NCBI RefSeq assembly: GCF_040548815.1
Contig: NZ_JBEPSM010000001.1
Location: 930,001-994,000, forward strand
Origin: Kaistia defluvii
GTDB taxonomy: Bacteria; Pseudomonadota; Alphaproteobacteria; Rhizobiales; Kaistiaceae
Direction of reading: 5' to 3'
Length of the DNA stretch: 64,000 nucleotides
The notes below the pieces were generated by a model. That model did not search any database. It was not told the DNA's origin and was given only the letters and a program-made list of their open reading frames with translations. How positions within the stretch are numbered: the first letter of the stretch is position 1; each line of letters opens with the position of its first letter. The translations under genes were made by a program, and so were the position numbers. Positions 45,141 to 54,565 of the stretch are shown piece after piece.

Positions 45141-46639
45141 CAATAGGCGTTCTCGGCGTTGATCAACGAGAAGGGCGTCATCATCAGGATGTAGAGATCG
45201 AACGGCACGGACCAGCGTTCGATATATTGCAGGTCGAACTCGACGCGGCGGCGGATCTTCTCCGGCGTATCGACTTCGCCGCGCCAGCCATTGATCTGCG
45301 CCCAGCCGGTGACGCCGGGCTTGACCTTGTGGCGGGCGAAATAGCCATCGACCACCTGGTCCCAGAGCCGGTTCTCGGTATGCGCATTGACCGCATGCGG
45401 CCGGGGACCGACCAGCGAGAGATCGCCGCGAAGCACGTTCACCAGCTGCGGCAGCTCGTCGATCGAGGTGCGGCGGATGAAGCGTCCGATCGGCGTCACG
45501 CGCGGGTCGCCCTTGGTGACGGCGATCTTGGCCGAGGGGTCGCGCATGTGATGGTACATCGAGCGGAACTTGAGCACGTCGATGACCTCGTTGTTGAAGC
45601 CGTAGCGCTTCTGGCGGAACAGCACCGGTCCGGGGCTGCCCAGGCGGATCAGGATGGCCGTGATCAACATGACCGGTGACAGCAGGATCAGCGCGAGGGT
45701 CGCAAAGACGATGTCGAAGGCACGCTTCAGCAGCGAGTTCCAGCCGGCGATCGGCCGATCGAACAGATCGATCAACGGGACGGGGCCGAGATAGGAATAG
45801 GAGCGCGGCGTGAAGCGCAGCTTGTTGCCGAGCGCGGAAATGCGGATGTCGACCGGCAGGACCCAGAGTTGCTTGAGAAGCTGCAGCACGCGGCTTTCCG
45901 CGCTCATCGGAAGCGTCACGATCAGCAGGTCGATCCGCGCGAGGCGGGCGAATTCCACCAGTTCCGACACCGTGCCGAGCTTGGGCACGCCCGCGACCTC
46001 TTCCGGCGACCGGTCGCCGCTCCGGTCATCGAACAGGCCGCAGATGCGGACATCCGTGGAGGTGGGGTCGCCGAGCGCCGTCAGCAGTTCCGCGGCAAGT
46101 TCGCCGCCACCGACGATGACGGCCCTGCGTTCCAGCCGCCCTGCCTTGGTCCAGCGTTCGACAAGGGCGGAAACCGTCACCCGCTCCAGGATGAAGAACG
46201 CTGCGCCGAGCAGGAACATGATGCCGAGCCAGGCTCGCCGGCCATCCGTCTCCAGCTCGAAGAAGAAGCTGCCCGCCGCGACGATGGCGATGGTGAGACC
46301 CCAGCCGATCAGGATGCGCGAGAGAATCGGCAGGTAGTTGCGAAGCGCCGCCACCGCATAGCCGCCGATCCAGCGGATGCCGAGAATGGCGATCGCCGGC
46401 GCGGCGATGACCAGCATGGCCTCGCCCCAGCCGAGCGTAGCCATGCCCTGCGACGAGGCGAGCCAAGACAGCCCGCCGATGAGGAGCAGCGCAATCGCCT
46501 CGATCACCTGGATCGCGCCGGCGAGAAGGCGCGGCGATATCGCCTCTGTCGAGAGGCTGGCGGCGACCGCGCGTGCGTGGTCATTCAGCGAGCCGCGCAT
46601 CGCGTTCGTGTCGAGGCGCTGCTGGGGTTCGAACGTCAT
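45140..46639 (-). CDS. Polyprenyl-phosphate hexose-1-phosphate transferase (WcaJ-type priming enzyme)
   Basis: This 499-residue protein has four N-terminal hydrophobic segments, a Rossmann-like middle (VIVGGGELAAELLTAL) and the C-terminal bacterial sugar transferase domain (about 310-499). The latter has KRAFDIVFATLALILLSPVM, LFRQKRYGFN, FRSM, RRTSIDELPQLVNVL and GDLSLVGPRP. It starts polysaccharide assembly on undecaprenyl phosphate. Substrate sugar (glucose or galactose type) cannot be told. It resembles HfsE/UppE-like primers as well as ExoY. It is the first gene of the minus-strand pair. Confidence 0.92.
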   Translation of the reverse strand: MTFEPQQRLDTNAMRGSLNDHARAVAASLSTEAISPRLLAGAIQVIEAIALLLIGGLSWLASSQGMATLGWGEAMLVIAAPAIAILGIRWIGGYAVAALRNYLPILSRILIGWGLTIAIVAAGSFFFELETDGRRAWLGIMFLLGAAFFILERVTVSALVERWTKAGRLERRAVIVGGGELAAELLTALGDPTSTDVRICGLFDDRSGDRSPEEVAGVPKLGTVSELVEFARLARIDLLIVTLPMSAESRVLQLLKQLWVLPVDIRISALGNKLRFTPRSYSYLGPVPLIDLFDRPIAGWNSLLKRAFDIVFATLALILLSPVMLITAILIRLGSPGPVLFRQKRYGFNNEVIDVLKFRSMYHHMRDPSAKIAVTKGDPRVTPIGRFIRRTSIDELPQLVNVLRGDLSLVGPRPHAVNAHTENRLWDQVVDGYFARHKVKPGVTGWAQINGWRGEVDTPEKIRRRVEFDLQYIERWSVPFDLYILMMTPFSLINAENAY

Positions 46640-46797
46640 GGCCTGGCCAAATTATACATGTTGCTAACAGAGTAGCGGTTGAGCGCTAACAAACCTTTGC
46701 CGCGAATCGCGGCGACGCAGTCGACGAGAATTGTGCTTCGAGCTAAGACCCGCGGGAGACGCGCTGTTCGACAGCGTCAGCGAAGCGGGATTCCGCG

Positions 46798-47583
46798 ATG
46801 AAAGACAAGCCCGTCACGAATCCCGTTGCCGACCAGGCAGGCTTCTATCGCGAATTCGCGCCGCCGATAGCCCTGCGGGGTCATTTCCAATGCGTCTGGA
46901 TCAATCGCGCGGCCGCCACGTCCGGCGGTCCCGTCGATGTGGTTCCGGATGGCTGCGTGGATCTCGTCTGGCGGGGTGGGCGGTTGCTCGTCGCCGGTCC
47001 CGACATCACCGTCGCGAGGCCCGTGCTGGCGGCCGGTTCGATCGTGTTGGGAGCCCGCTTTCGCGCCGGCGCGGCGGCGCGCTGGCTCGGCCTGCCCATG
47101 TCGGAACTGGTCGGACGCTCGGTCGATCTGGCCGGTATCTGGAGCGCACGCCGATTGCGTGATGTCGTCGAGCCGATCGCCGATACGGTATCGACCGGCC
47201 AGAAGGCTCGGTCGCTGCTGGATGGAATTGCTGCCTTGTCCCCTCCGGACGGGAGCCCGGATCCTGTCGCGGAACGGATGTTCGCGTGGCTGGGCGAGGG
47301 CCTCGGCGCGGAGGAGCCGATCACGGTTCTACGCGAGCGCCTCGACATCAGCGAGCGCACTCTCCTGCGACGCAGCCACGAACATTTTGGCTACGGCCCA
47401 AAGATGCTGGACCGAATTCTTCGGTTCCAGCGCTTCCAGGCGATGGCGCGCCGATCGCCGCGTGCGAGCCTGGCCGCGCTGGCGGCCGAGGCGGGATTTG
47501 CCGATCAGGCCCACCTCAACCGCGAGGTCCAGTCGCTTTGCGTCATGTCGGCCGGGGCATTCCTGCGTCAACTTTCCCGGTGA
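46798..47583 (+). CDS. AraC-family regulator with DUF6597-type N-terminus
   Basis: This 261-residue protein has an N-terminal domain (VDVVPDGCVDLVWRGGRLLVAGP) as in DUF6597 regulators and a C-terminal AraC HTH (about 160-255; ISERTLLRRSHEHFGYGPKMLDRILRFQRF, AALAAEAGFADQAHLNREVQSL). The adjacent VOC gene is the likely target, and the pair interrupts the polysaccharide locus. The promoter gap to the priming enzyme gene is 158 bases. Confidence 0.9.
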   Translation: MKDKPVTNPVADQAGFYREFAPPIALRGHFQCVWINRAAATSGGPVDVVPDGCVDLVWRGGRLLVAGPDITVARPVLAAGSIVLGARFRAGAAARWLGLPMSELVGRSVDLAGIWSARRLRDVVEPIADTVSTGQKARSLLDGIAALSPPDGSPDPVAERMFAWLGEGLGAEEPITVLRERLDISERTLLRRSHEHFGYGPKMLDRILRFQRFQAMARRSPRASLAALAAEAGFADQAHLNREVQSLCVMSAGAFLRQLSR

Positions 47584-47658
47584 CTGGCGGTTTTGTCCAA
47601 GACGTGGCGCTGCCCCTTCGCCCAAATGGCTTCACGTTCCAACAACGGAGAATGAGTC

Positions 47659-48009
47659 ATGGACATGCGCGGCAAGGATAGCCAGATCGACAATATCGAG
47701 TTCGCCGTGGGCGATATCGCTCGCTCGAAAGCCTTCTATGGCGAGGTCTTCGGCTGGACCTTCACCGAATTCGGTCCGGCTTATTGCGAATTCACGGATG
47801 GCCGGCTGACGGGCGGCTTCACACCCGGAACGCCCCGGCCGGGTGGAGCCCTGATCATCCTCTACGCCGAGGATCTGGCGGAGACGCAGAAGCGTCTCGA
47901 AGCGGCCGGTGCCCAGATCACCACGCCGACTTTCGATTTTCCAGGCGGAAGCCGATTCCATTTCACCGATCTGGATGGCTACGAGCTCGCGGTGTGGACC
48001 GAGCGCTGA
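47659..48009 (+). CDS. VOC-family protein (glyoxalase/bleomycin resistance fold)
   Basis: This 116-residue protein matches a full VOC unit: IEFAVGDIARSKAFYGEVFGW, FTDGRLTGGFTP, ALIILYAEDLAETQKRLEAAGA and SRFHFTDLDGYELAVW. Possible roles include detoxification or a lyase; metal ligands are not certain. It lies 75 bases after the AraC gene with the standard AraC-VOC pairing. Confidence 0.9.
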   Translation: MDMRGKDSQIDNIEFAVGDIARSKAFYGEVFGWTFTEFGPAYCEFTDGRLTGGFTPGTPRPGGALIILYAEDLAETQKRLEAAGAQITTPTFDFPGGSRFHFTDLDGYELAVWTER

Positions 48010-48072
48010 GGCGCGTACCTTCCCCCTAGACGATATGTGGGGCGCTAAGACTTCGCGCGTTGCCCTCGCGGG

Positions 48073-49275
48073 CTAAAACAGAGGCCGCCGGCTGCCGGAT
48101 GTTTCGGACTGCCGGCGGCAATCGCCATAGAGCGCGCTCACGACATCGGTCATGTGCTGGATCGAAAACCGCGGATGGACGATCTCGCGCAGCCTTTGCG
48201 CCTCGGCCGCCGCGCGGGATGGTTGGTCGAGCAGCCGGTCCATCGCCTCCGCAAGCGCGGCAACGTCGCCGGGCGCCACCAGGCGCTGCTGTTCCGCCGC
48301 GAAGATTTCCGGAATCCCGCCGACCCGCGTCGCGATGATGGGCCGGGCCGCCGCGGCGGCTTCCAGCACGACATAAGGCATCGATTCCGCCCGCGACGGC
48401 ACGACGACGATCCGCGCCATGCTGAAGGCGGTGCGGGTCGCCATAGCGGGGTGGAAGCGGGTGGTCGGCTCGAGGCCGAGACGCCGGACCTGCGCCTCGT
48501 AGCGCGCCTTGTCGGGGCCGTCGCCGACGATCTTCGCTGTGGGGGCGATGCCGCGCCGGTCGCGCAGCTGCGCCAGGGCGTCGATGAAGACGTCCGTTCC
48601 CTTCAGGTCGCGCATCATGCCGATATAGAGAAAATCAGCGGCATCCGGCCGGGTGGCGACCGGCACGAACTCCTCCTCCCGGATGCCGTTGGGCACGATC
48701 CGCCAGGGCTTGCGGGGAGGGCCGACCTTCTGGCTGTAGGTGCGCGCCTCGTATTCGCTGACGAAGACGAGCGCGTCGGTCATCTTCTCGAGCCAGTGCT
48801 CGATGCGGAAGAACAGCCGGCCAGAACGCGTCGCAGCGTCATAGTGCAGGCTGCCGCCATGCGGACAGTAGATGCGAGCCACGCTGGAACCAAAGACCCG
48901 CAAGAGCGTGCCGATACCGCGTCCATACACACCGCCCTTGGCGCCGTGCGTATGCAGGATATCGGGATTGAGCGCCTTGATGCGGCGGAACAGCCGCAGG
49001 AAGGCAAGGAGATCGGATGGCGACACCTGACGCTTCATAGGCGTCCGGTGCAGCCCGAGTTCGAGATGCGGCAGCAGGGCCTGGATCAGTTCTTCCTCGC
49101 GTGCGCCGCCTGTCGAGGAGTCGCAGACGATGCCGACGCTATGCCCTTCAGCTGCCTGTGCCTCGGCGAGGTCGCGGACGTGCCGGAAGATGCCGCCGAC
49201 CGGCGACCGGAAGCAGTGGACGATCCTGAGCTTGGCGCCCTCGCGCGCATGAGAATCGTCCGGCTGCTCGGTCAT
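48073..49275 (-). CDS. Glycosyltransferase family 4
   Basis: This 400-residue GT-B enzyme has the retaining-GT4 motif EX7E in RAESMPYVVLE, then AAARPIIATRVGGIPEIF for nucleotide-sugar binding. N-terminal LRIVHCFRSPVGGIFRHVRDL is the acceptor side. Together with the upstream lipoprotein it belongs to the polysaccharide locus and may be a UppB-like or exopolysaccharide transferase. A five-base gap to the export lipoprotein gene indicates one transcript. Confidence 0.9.
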   Translation of the reverse strand: MTEQPDDSHAREGAKLRIVHCFRSPVGGIFRHVRDLAEAQAAEGHSVGIVCDSSTGGAREEELIQALLPHLELGLHRTPMKRQVSPSDLLAFLRLFRRIKALNPDILHTHGAKGGVYGRGIGTLLRVFGSSVARIYCPHGGSLHYDAATRSGRLFFRIEHWLEKMTDALVFVSEYEARTYSQKVGPPRKPWRIVPNGIREEEFVPVATRPDAADFLYIGMMRDLKGTDVFIDALAQLRDRRGIAPTAKIVGDGPDKARYEAQVRRLGLEPTTRFHPAMATRTAFSMARIVVVPSRAESMPYVVLEAAAAARPIIATRVGGIPEIFAAEQQRLVAPGDVAALAEAMDRLLDQPSRAAAEAQRLREIVHPRFSIQHMTDVVSALYGDCRRQSETSGSRRPLF

Positions 49276-49280
49276 ATGGC

Positions 49281-49850
49281 TCAGAAGAAGCGCTCGCGCA
49301 CGTTGACGGTATCGCCGGGGAAGATCGGCTGCGTCGGCAATAGCCGGATAGTGGTGACTTTTCCGTTCACTTGGCGCGTGACATCGACATCGGCGCGCTG
49401 GGCGCGCGGCGAGAAGCCGCCGGCGATCGCGACCGCCGTCTGGGCCGTCATGCCGTTCACATAGGGATACTGGCCGGCGCTCGTGACCTCGCCCATGATG
49501 AAGAACGGCCGATAGCGATCGACTTCGACGGATACGTCCGGATTGCGGACGAAGCCCTTGCGCAGCTTGGCGGCGATGTCGCCTTCCATTTCCTGCGTGC
49601 TGCGTCCGCGCGCTGCCACCGCGCCGATCAACGGCATCGAGATATAGCCGGCCTGATCGATGGTGTAGCTGTTGGTGAGATCGGCCTGACCGAAGACGAC
49701 GACGCGCAGACGATCACCGCTATCGAGGCGATAGGGGGCGATCAGCGCCTTGTAGGTCGCAGGGTCTTGGGGCGGGTAGGGGCTGGCGCAGCCGCCGAGC
49801 AAGGCAGCGCCGATAAGGGTCGCGACGAAAAGAAAGAATCGCATCTGCAT
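49281..49850 (-). CDS. Polysaccharide export lipoprotein (Wza/OPX family, short form)
   Basis: This 189-residue lipoprotein has lipobox LLGGC (Cys21) and a poly-export/SLBB domain: YRLDSGDRLRVVVFGQADLT, DQAGYISMPLIGAV, GFVRNPDVSVEVDRYRPFFIMGEV. Short OPX proteins like this (ExoF/HfsD/UppC type) form the outer-membrane pore with a polysaccharide co-polymerase. It starts the minus-strand pair with the GT4, facing the Wzz-like gene across 181 bases. Confidence 0.9.
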   Translation of the reverse strand: MQMRFFLFVATLIGAALLGGCASPYPPQDPATYKALIAPYRLDSGDRLRVVVFGQADLTNSYTIDQAGYISMPLIGAVAARGRSTQEMEGDIAAKLRKGFVRNPDVSVEVDRYRPFFIMGEVTSAGQYPYVNGMTAQTAVAIAGGFSPRAQRADVDVTRQVNGKVTTIRLLPTQPIFPGDTVNVRERFF

Positions 49851-50031
49851 GGCGTCCGGCTCGCGAGAGAATCTGTAACCGGACTGTCGTCTGTCATGGT
49901 TAATGACGCGTAAAGTTCGAGGGGCTGGCGACCGTCATCCCACGGCGTCTTAACCGCATCGCGGCCGAAGTTAACGCGGTGGTTACCCTGATTTTCGATG
50001 ATGCGGCATCGGCAGGGGAATTGACGCGATT

Positions 50032-52170
50032 ATGACGGATGGCCGCCCAGGGCAAATCGATGATGTCGAGCTCGACATGCGCGCGCTGTTTGGCGCGCTG
50101 CTGCGCGCTCTGCCCTGGCTGCTGCTCGTCTCCATTCTGTTTGCCGGCGCGCTCTATATCGGCCTGAACTTCGTGACGCCGCGCTATACGGCCGAAACGA
50201 AGATCCTGATCGAAAGCGGTGAATCGGAAATCACGCGTGCCGGCGCCGGCGCGGACGAGATAAGGTCGCTGCTCGATTCGGAGGGCGTCGCCAGTCAGGT
50301 CCAGCTCATCGGCTCGCGCGACCTCGCGACAACGGTGGTCGATTCGCTCGGCCTTGCCTCGCTCAAGGAATTCAACAAGCCGCGCTTCCTGCCCTCTTTC
50401 GACCAGATGCTGGTCCGGATGGGGCTGGGGCGGCCCGTCGCGGAGGGTCCGCTCGAAGAGCGCGTCTTGCAGCGCTTCGCGGACCGGCTGGACGTGTTCT
50501 CGATCGACAAGACCCGCGTCATCACGGTCGGGTTCTCGTCGACCAATCCGCAGCTCGCGGCCCAGGTCGCCAACGCGGTCGCGGACGAATATCTGGCGCT
50601 GGAACGCGAGGCGCGCCGTTCGACCAATGCCGACGCCACGCGCTGGCTCGAATCGCAGATCGCCGATCTGCGTAACAAGGTCACGACGGCCGAGGGCAAG
50701 GTCGAGGCGTTCCGCACCGAGCACGGCCTGTTTTCCGGCGGGCAGAACAACACCTCGCTGGCGCAACAGAAGCTGAACGACCTCAACACCGAGCTGGCGC
50801 GACTGGTCGCAGCCCGTTCCGCCGCCGAAGCGAAGGCGGCGACGGTCCGCAAGAGCCTGAGCAGCGGCACCACGCCCGACGTGCCCGATGTCCGTGACTC
50901 GCAGCTGATCCAGCGCCTGCGCGAACAGCAGGTAGCGCTCCGGGCGCAGATCGCGCAGATGTCGGCGACGCTGCTGCCGGCGCATCCCCGCCTCCGGGAA
51001 TTGAACGCCCAGCTTGCCGACCTCGACGCGCAGGTGCGTCGCGAGGTGACGCGGATCCTGCAGAGCCTTGAAGGCGAGGCGGCGACAGCGCGGGCCCGTG
51101 AGGCGGATATCGGCCAGGATCTGACGCGCGCCAAGGCGGCGACTGGCCAGACCAACAATGATGAAGTGGAACTGCGGGCGCTGGAGCGGGAAGCCACGGC
51201 GCAGCGCGATCTGCTGGAAAGCTACCTGAAGCGCTACCGCGAAGCGTCGTCGCGCCAGGACGGCAACTACCTGCCGGCCGACGCTCGCATCATCTCGCGC
51301 GCCGCCGTGCCGCTGGAGCCGACCTTCCCGAAGAAGCTGCCGATCACGGCGGCGGCGACCATCGCACTGCTGCTGCTTGCCATCGCCATCATCCTGATCC
51401 GCGAACTGACCTCGGGCAGGGCGCTGCGCCGGATTTCGGTGGAGCCGCCGCCACTCGCGCCCACCGCCGTACCGGTCGAGGACCGGAAGCGCTGGAACGA
51501 AGCGACCCCGGAGGTCGTGCCGACCCTGGTCGCGGCCGGACCGGCTCTTGGACGCGGCTTGAGCGCCGAGGCGCAGGATTCTCTGAACTCGATCGTCGAC
51601 CACATCGTCGACTCGAAAGCCCGCCGGGTGCTGATCTCGATGGCAGGGCCGGATGAGGCGGGGCGGCCTCTGGCCGCCGTGGCCCTTGCCCGCGCTTTGT
51701 CGCGCCGGGGCAACCGCGTGCTGCTGATCGATCTTCATGCCGATGGCGCCGACAGCAAGGCAATGGCGGCGGGCGAGCGCCTGCCGGGCCTCACCGACCT
51801 TTTCGCGGGCATCGCTTCGTTCGCGCAGGTCATCTTCCGCGACCGCCGTTCCCGCGCCCATCTCATTCCGCACGGATTGCTGGAGTTCGGGCCCGAGGCG
51901 GCCAAGGGCGAGCGTTTCGTCAGCATCCTCGAAGCGCTCGATCAGACCTATGACCAGATCCTGCTCGATGCCGACTCTGACATGGCGTTGCAGATGGCGC
52001 CCCAGGCGGGCGCAGTGATCCTCGTCACCGAAGGCAACCCCGACGATGCAGGCACGACAAGCGCCGTGGAGGCGATGAAGGCGGCAACCTTCGCCGAGGT
52101 GATGGTGCTGATCGCCACGGCGCCCTCCGCCGACGAGGAGGATGCGACGCCCGAGGCTGCCGTCGCCTGA
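50032..52170 (+). CDS. Wzz/GumC-type polysaccharide co-polymerase with degenerate kinase domain
   Basis: This 712-residue protein has a TM segment (about 28-50), a Wzz domain, a long coiled-coil region (about 185-400), a second TM (about 440-460) with the PxxP-like SRAAVPLEPTFPKK before it, and a cytoplasmic tail of 250 residues. The tail has the outline of a BY-kinase (VLLIDLHADGAD and DQILLDADSD as Walker A' and B) but Walker A is ISMAGPDEAGRPLAAVALA with no GxxGxGK[ST] lysine. The Tyr-rich C-terminal end is lacking too. Probably a co-polymerase and export partner of the OPX, without kinase activity. Confidence 0.9.
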   Translation: MTDGRPGQIDDVELDMRALFGALLRALPWLLLVSILFAGALYIGLNFVTPRYTAETKILIESGESEITRAGAGADEIRSLLDSEGVASQVQLIGSRDLATTVVDSLGLASLKEFNKPRFLPSFDQMLVRMGLGRPVAEGPLEERVLQRFADRLDVFSIDKTRVITVGFSSTNPQLAAQVANAVADEYLALEREARRSTNADATRWLESQIADLRNKVTTAEGKVEAFRTEHGLFSGGQNNTSLAQQKLNDLNTELARLVAARSAAEAKAATVRKSLSSGTTPDVPDVRDSQLIQRLREQQVALRAQIAQMSATLLPAHPRLRELNAQLADLDAQVRREVTRILQSLEGEAATARAREADIGQDLTRAKAATGQTNNDEVELRALEREATAQRDLLESYLKRYREASSRQDGNYLPADARIISRAAVPLEPTFPKKLPITAAATIALLLLAIAIILIRELTSGRALRRISVEPPPLAPTAVPVEDRKRWNEATPEVVPTLVAAGPALGRGLSAEAQDSLNSIVDHIVDSKARRVLISMAGPDEAGRPLAAVALARALSRRGNRVLLIDLHADGADSKAMAAGERLPGLTDLFAGIASFAQVIFRDRRSRAHLIPHGLLEFGPEAAKGERFVSILEALDQTYDQILLDADSDMALQMAPQAGAVILVTEGNPDDAGTTSAVEAMKAATFAEVMVLIATAPSADEEDATPEAAVA

Positions 52171-53406
52171 TCAGTCGGCGTCGGCGGGCATTTTCTCGTC
52201 TCGTCCGCGCCAGCGCCGGATCGTCTTGGCCAGCTTCCACAGTCTCGGATTGCCGCGAACCGCGCGCTCGGTCCTGTCGGCGAGGCGTAGCAAGGCTGCG
52301 GCGGCACGACCGGCCTGCGTCACCGGAACGATGGCGCGAACATGCGGCTCGTTGATGTCGAGCCAGGAGGCCTTGTAGCGCTCGTCGCCGCGGCCGAGAT
52401 CGAGCTCCTGGAGGCCGCGTGCGCAACTGGCGGCGATGACTTCATAGAGCATCAATTCGCCGGGGCTGACACGACGCCAATCATCGTCGGAGACCGACAT
52501 GAAATAGCCGCTCAGGCGTCCGGACTGCGTCCCGCTGCCAAGGATCGCGCGGATGCCGCCATCGAATTCCAGCGCGTCGAGCTCGATCAGCGCGCTTTCG
52601 TCACCGCTCCAGCGTCGCCTGACAAGCGCGCGGAAGAAGTCCGCAACGCCGGGCTCGGCAAAGCTGTCGGCGATCCCCTGGCTGCGGAACCAGGCCGCCT
52701 TCTGCGCGAAATAGGTGTCGAGGATCGACAGCGCTTCTTCCTGCGATGCCGCGCGGCGCAGCGTGAATCCTCCCACAGGCTCCAGCGTGTTGGCCTGCCA
52801 CCGGCGCTTCTTGGCCTTCTTGGCGCCCCTATGCGCCCTGAGGACTGCGGCGAAATCCGCCTCCAGCCGCATCATGCCGACGTCGCACCGGGCCGGGGTC
52901 GCATCCGTGTGCACCGCGAGCGGGTTCGGAATGTCCGCCCATGCGATCGGCTGGGCGTCGAGATCGAAAAGGTCGACGCCCCGGATTCGGCCCGCGACCG
53001 TGCGCAACAGATCGCCAGTCGATTGGCCGTCGAGCGAGGTGGCGAAAGCGGGGTCGAACAGGCCCATGCGGATGTTGGCATGGTCGCCGCCCAGGAAGCG
53101 CGCGACCCGCAGCGGGCCGGCACGCTCGATGCCGAGCGGCAGGATCGCGACAAGGCGAGTTCCATGGCGGATCGAGACGATGGCAGGCCGGATGCCTTGC
53201 GGTGCGGTGGCCGTCTCGGTCCAGCAGTCGATCCAGTCGAAACTCTGGTAGACGGAGACGGGCAGGGCGTGTTCCAGCGCGCGCCAGTCCTCCGCGATTT
53301 CGCGCGGCGAGGCGTGGACGGCGATCTTGAGATTCGCAACCGCGATACCGCCCGCCGGCGCCTGCGCGTCTGATCCGTCCATGCCTAGGATTCCAATGCT
53401 TCCCAT
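52171..53406 (-). CDS. GNAT-fold acyltransferase (CelD/BcsL family)
   Basis: This protein of about 411 residues is of the CelD/BcsL GNAT family seen in cellulose, holdfast and other polysaccharide loci (HfsK-like). Visible segments: YQSFDWIDCWTET, RLVAILPLGIERAGPLRVARFLGGDHAN, KKAKKRRWQANTLEPVGGF and GELMLYEVIAASCARGLQELDLGRGDERYKASW in order. Stop codons of this gene and the Wzz-like gene abut (TGATCA). I use 53406; 53472 leaves just 25 bases to the divergent gene, and 53382 is also possible. None has a strong ribosome-binding site. Confidence 0.87.
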   Translation of the reverse strand: MGSIGILGMDGSDAQAPAGGIAVANLKIAVHASPREIAEDWRALEHALPVSVYQSFDWIDCWTETATAPQGIRPAIVSIRHGTRLVAILPLGIERAGPLRVARFLGGDHANIRMGLFDPAFATSLDGQSTGDLLRTVAGRIRGVDLFDLDAQPIAWADIPNPLAVHTDATPARCDVGMMRLEADFAAVLRAHRGAKKAKKRRWQANTLEPVGGFTLRRAASQEEALSILDTYFAQKAAWFRSQGIADSFAEPGVADFFRALVRRRWSGDESALIELDALEFDGGIRAILGSGTQSGRLSGYFMSVSDDDWRRVSPGELMLYEVIAASCARGLQELDLGRGDERYKASWLDINEPHVRAIVPVTQAGRAAAALLRLADRTERAVRGNPRLWKLAKTIRRWRGRDEKMPADAD

Positions 53407-53497
53407 AAGTTCTTGCGACGGTATCAACCTATCGTAAAGATCGGGTTCGTATGAGGCATGGGATGGTTGCATGTAGCCCGGACGGCTGGGATCTCTG

Positions 53498-54565
53498 ATG
53501 CATGGTCTGAAGACTACCGGCTACAAGGCGGGCCTGAACGCACTCTACTGGAGCGGCGCGCACTGGTTTTTTGCGCCCCATGTCCGCGGGGCGGGCGCCA
53601 TCCTGATGTTTCATCATGTGCGGGCAGCCGGCGGCTCGCGCTTCCAGCCCAACGCCCATCTCGAAGTGACGCCCGGCTTTCTTGGGCAGGTAGTGGAGCG
53701 CATCACGGCGCGCGGGCTGGACATCGTCGATCTCGACGAGGCGAGCCGACGCCTGGCAGATCCGGGCGCCAGGCGTTTCGTGGTCCTCACCTTCGACGAC
53801 GGCTATCGCAACAATTTCACCGAGGCCTATCCTGTCCTGAAGGCGCTCCGGGCGCCTTTCACCGTCTATGTGGCGACGGGCCTGATCGATCGTACCGCCG
53901 TGCCCTGGTGGGAGGTCATGGTCTCGCTGGTCGAGCAGACGCCGCGGCTCAAAATGCGCATCGGCGATCGGGTCTTCGATCTGCCGACCGCGACGCTTTC
54001 GGAGAAGAGGGGCGCTGCGCGAACACTGGCGCTGGAGCTTTGCAGCGTCGCGGAAGACGCCCAGCGCGACGCCATCGATCACGCCGCTGCCGTCTATGGC
54101 GTCGACACCCAGCAGATGCTGGCCCGCGAGATGATGGACTGGGACGAGGTGAGGGCGCTGGCCGCCGACCCGCTGGTCACGATCGGCGCCCACACGGTGG
54201 GCCACTATGCGCTCGCCCGGTTGGAGCGCGGGCGCGCCCTGCGGGAGATGGACCAAAGCCGGGATCGGATCGAGGCGATGACCGGCCTCCGGCCTCGTCA
54301 TTTCGCCTATCCCTATGGCTCGCACCGCACGGTCGGCGAGCGGGAATTCGATTTGGCGTCGGAACTGGGCTTTACCACCGCCGTGACGACCCGGCGCGGC
54401 GTGCTGGGGCCCGAAACCCGACTGACCGCCTTGCCGCGCATCTCGATGAACGGGCACTACCAGTCCACGCGCTATCTGGACCTGCTGCTCTCCGGCGTGC
54501 CGATCGCGCTCGAGCGCCGGATCCGTGGCTGGGTCGGAAGGCCGGCTAGTTCTTCGGCGCGATAG
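53498..54565 (+). CDS. NodB-type polysaccharide deacetylase
   Basis: This 355-residue carbohydrate esterase-4 protein has TFDDGY (Asp100, Asp101), HTVGHYAL (HxxxH metal ligands) and FAYPYGSH motifs. No clear signal peptide; the N-terminal hydrophobic part is weak, so location is uncertain. With the acyltransferase and export genes, an HfsH-like role in removing N-acetyl from the polysaccharide is likely. Its end overlaps DUF2842 by 20 bases, tail to tail. Confidence 0.88.
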   Translation: MHGLKTTGYKAGLNALYWSGAHWFFAPHVRGAGAILMFHHVRAAGGSRFQPNAHLEVTPGFLGQVVERITARGLDIVDLDEASRRLADPGARRFVVLTFDDGYRNNFTEAYPVLKALRAPFTVYVATGLIDRTAVPWWEVMVSLVEQTPRLKMRIGDRVFDLPTATLSEKRGAARTLALELCSVAEDAQRDAIDHAAAVYGVDTQQMLAREMMDWDEVRALAADPLVTIGAHTVGHYALARLERGRALREMDQSRDRIEAMTGLRPRHFAYPYGSHRTVGEREFDLASELGFTTAVTTRRGVLGPETRLTALPRISMNGHYQSTRYLDLLLSGVPIALERRIRGWVGRPASSSAR

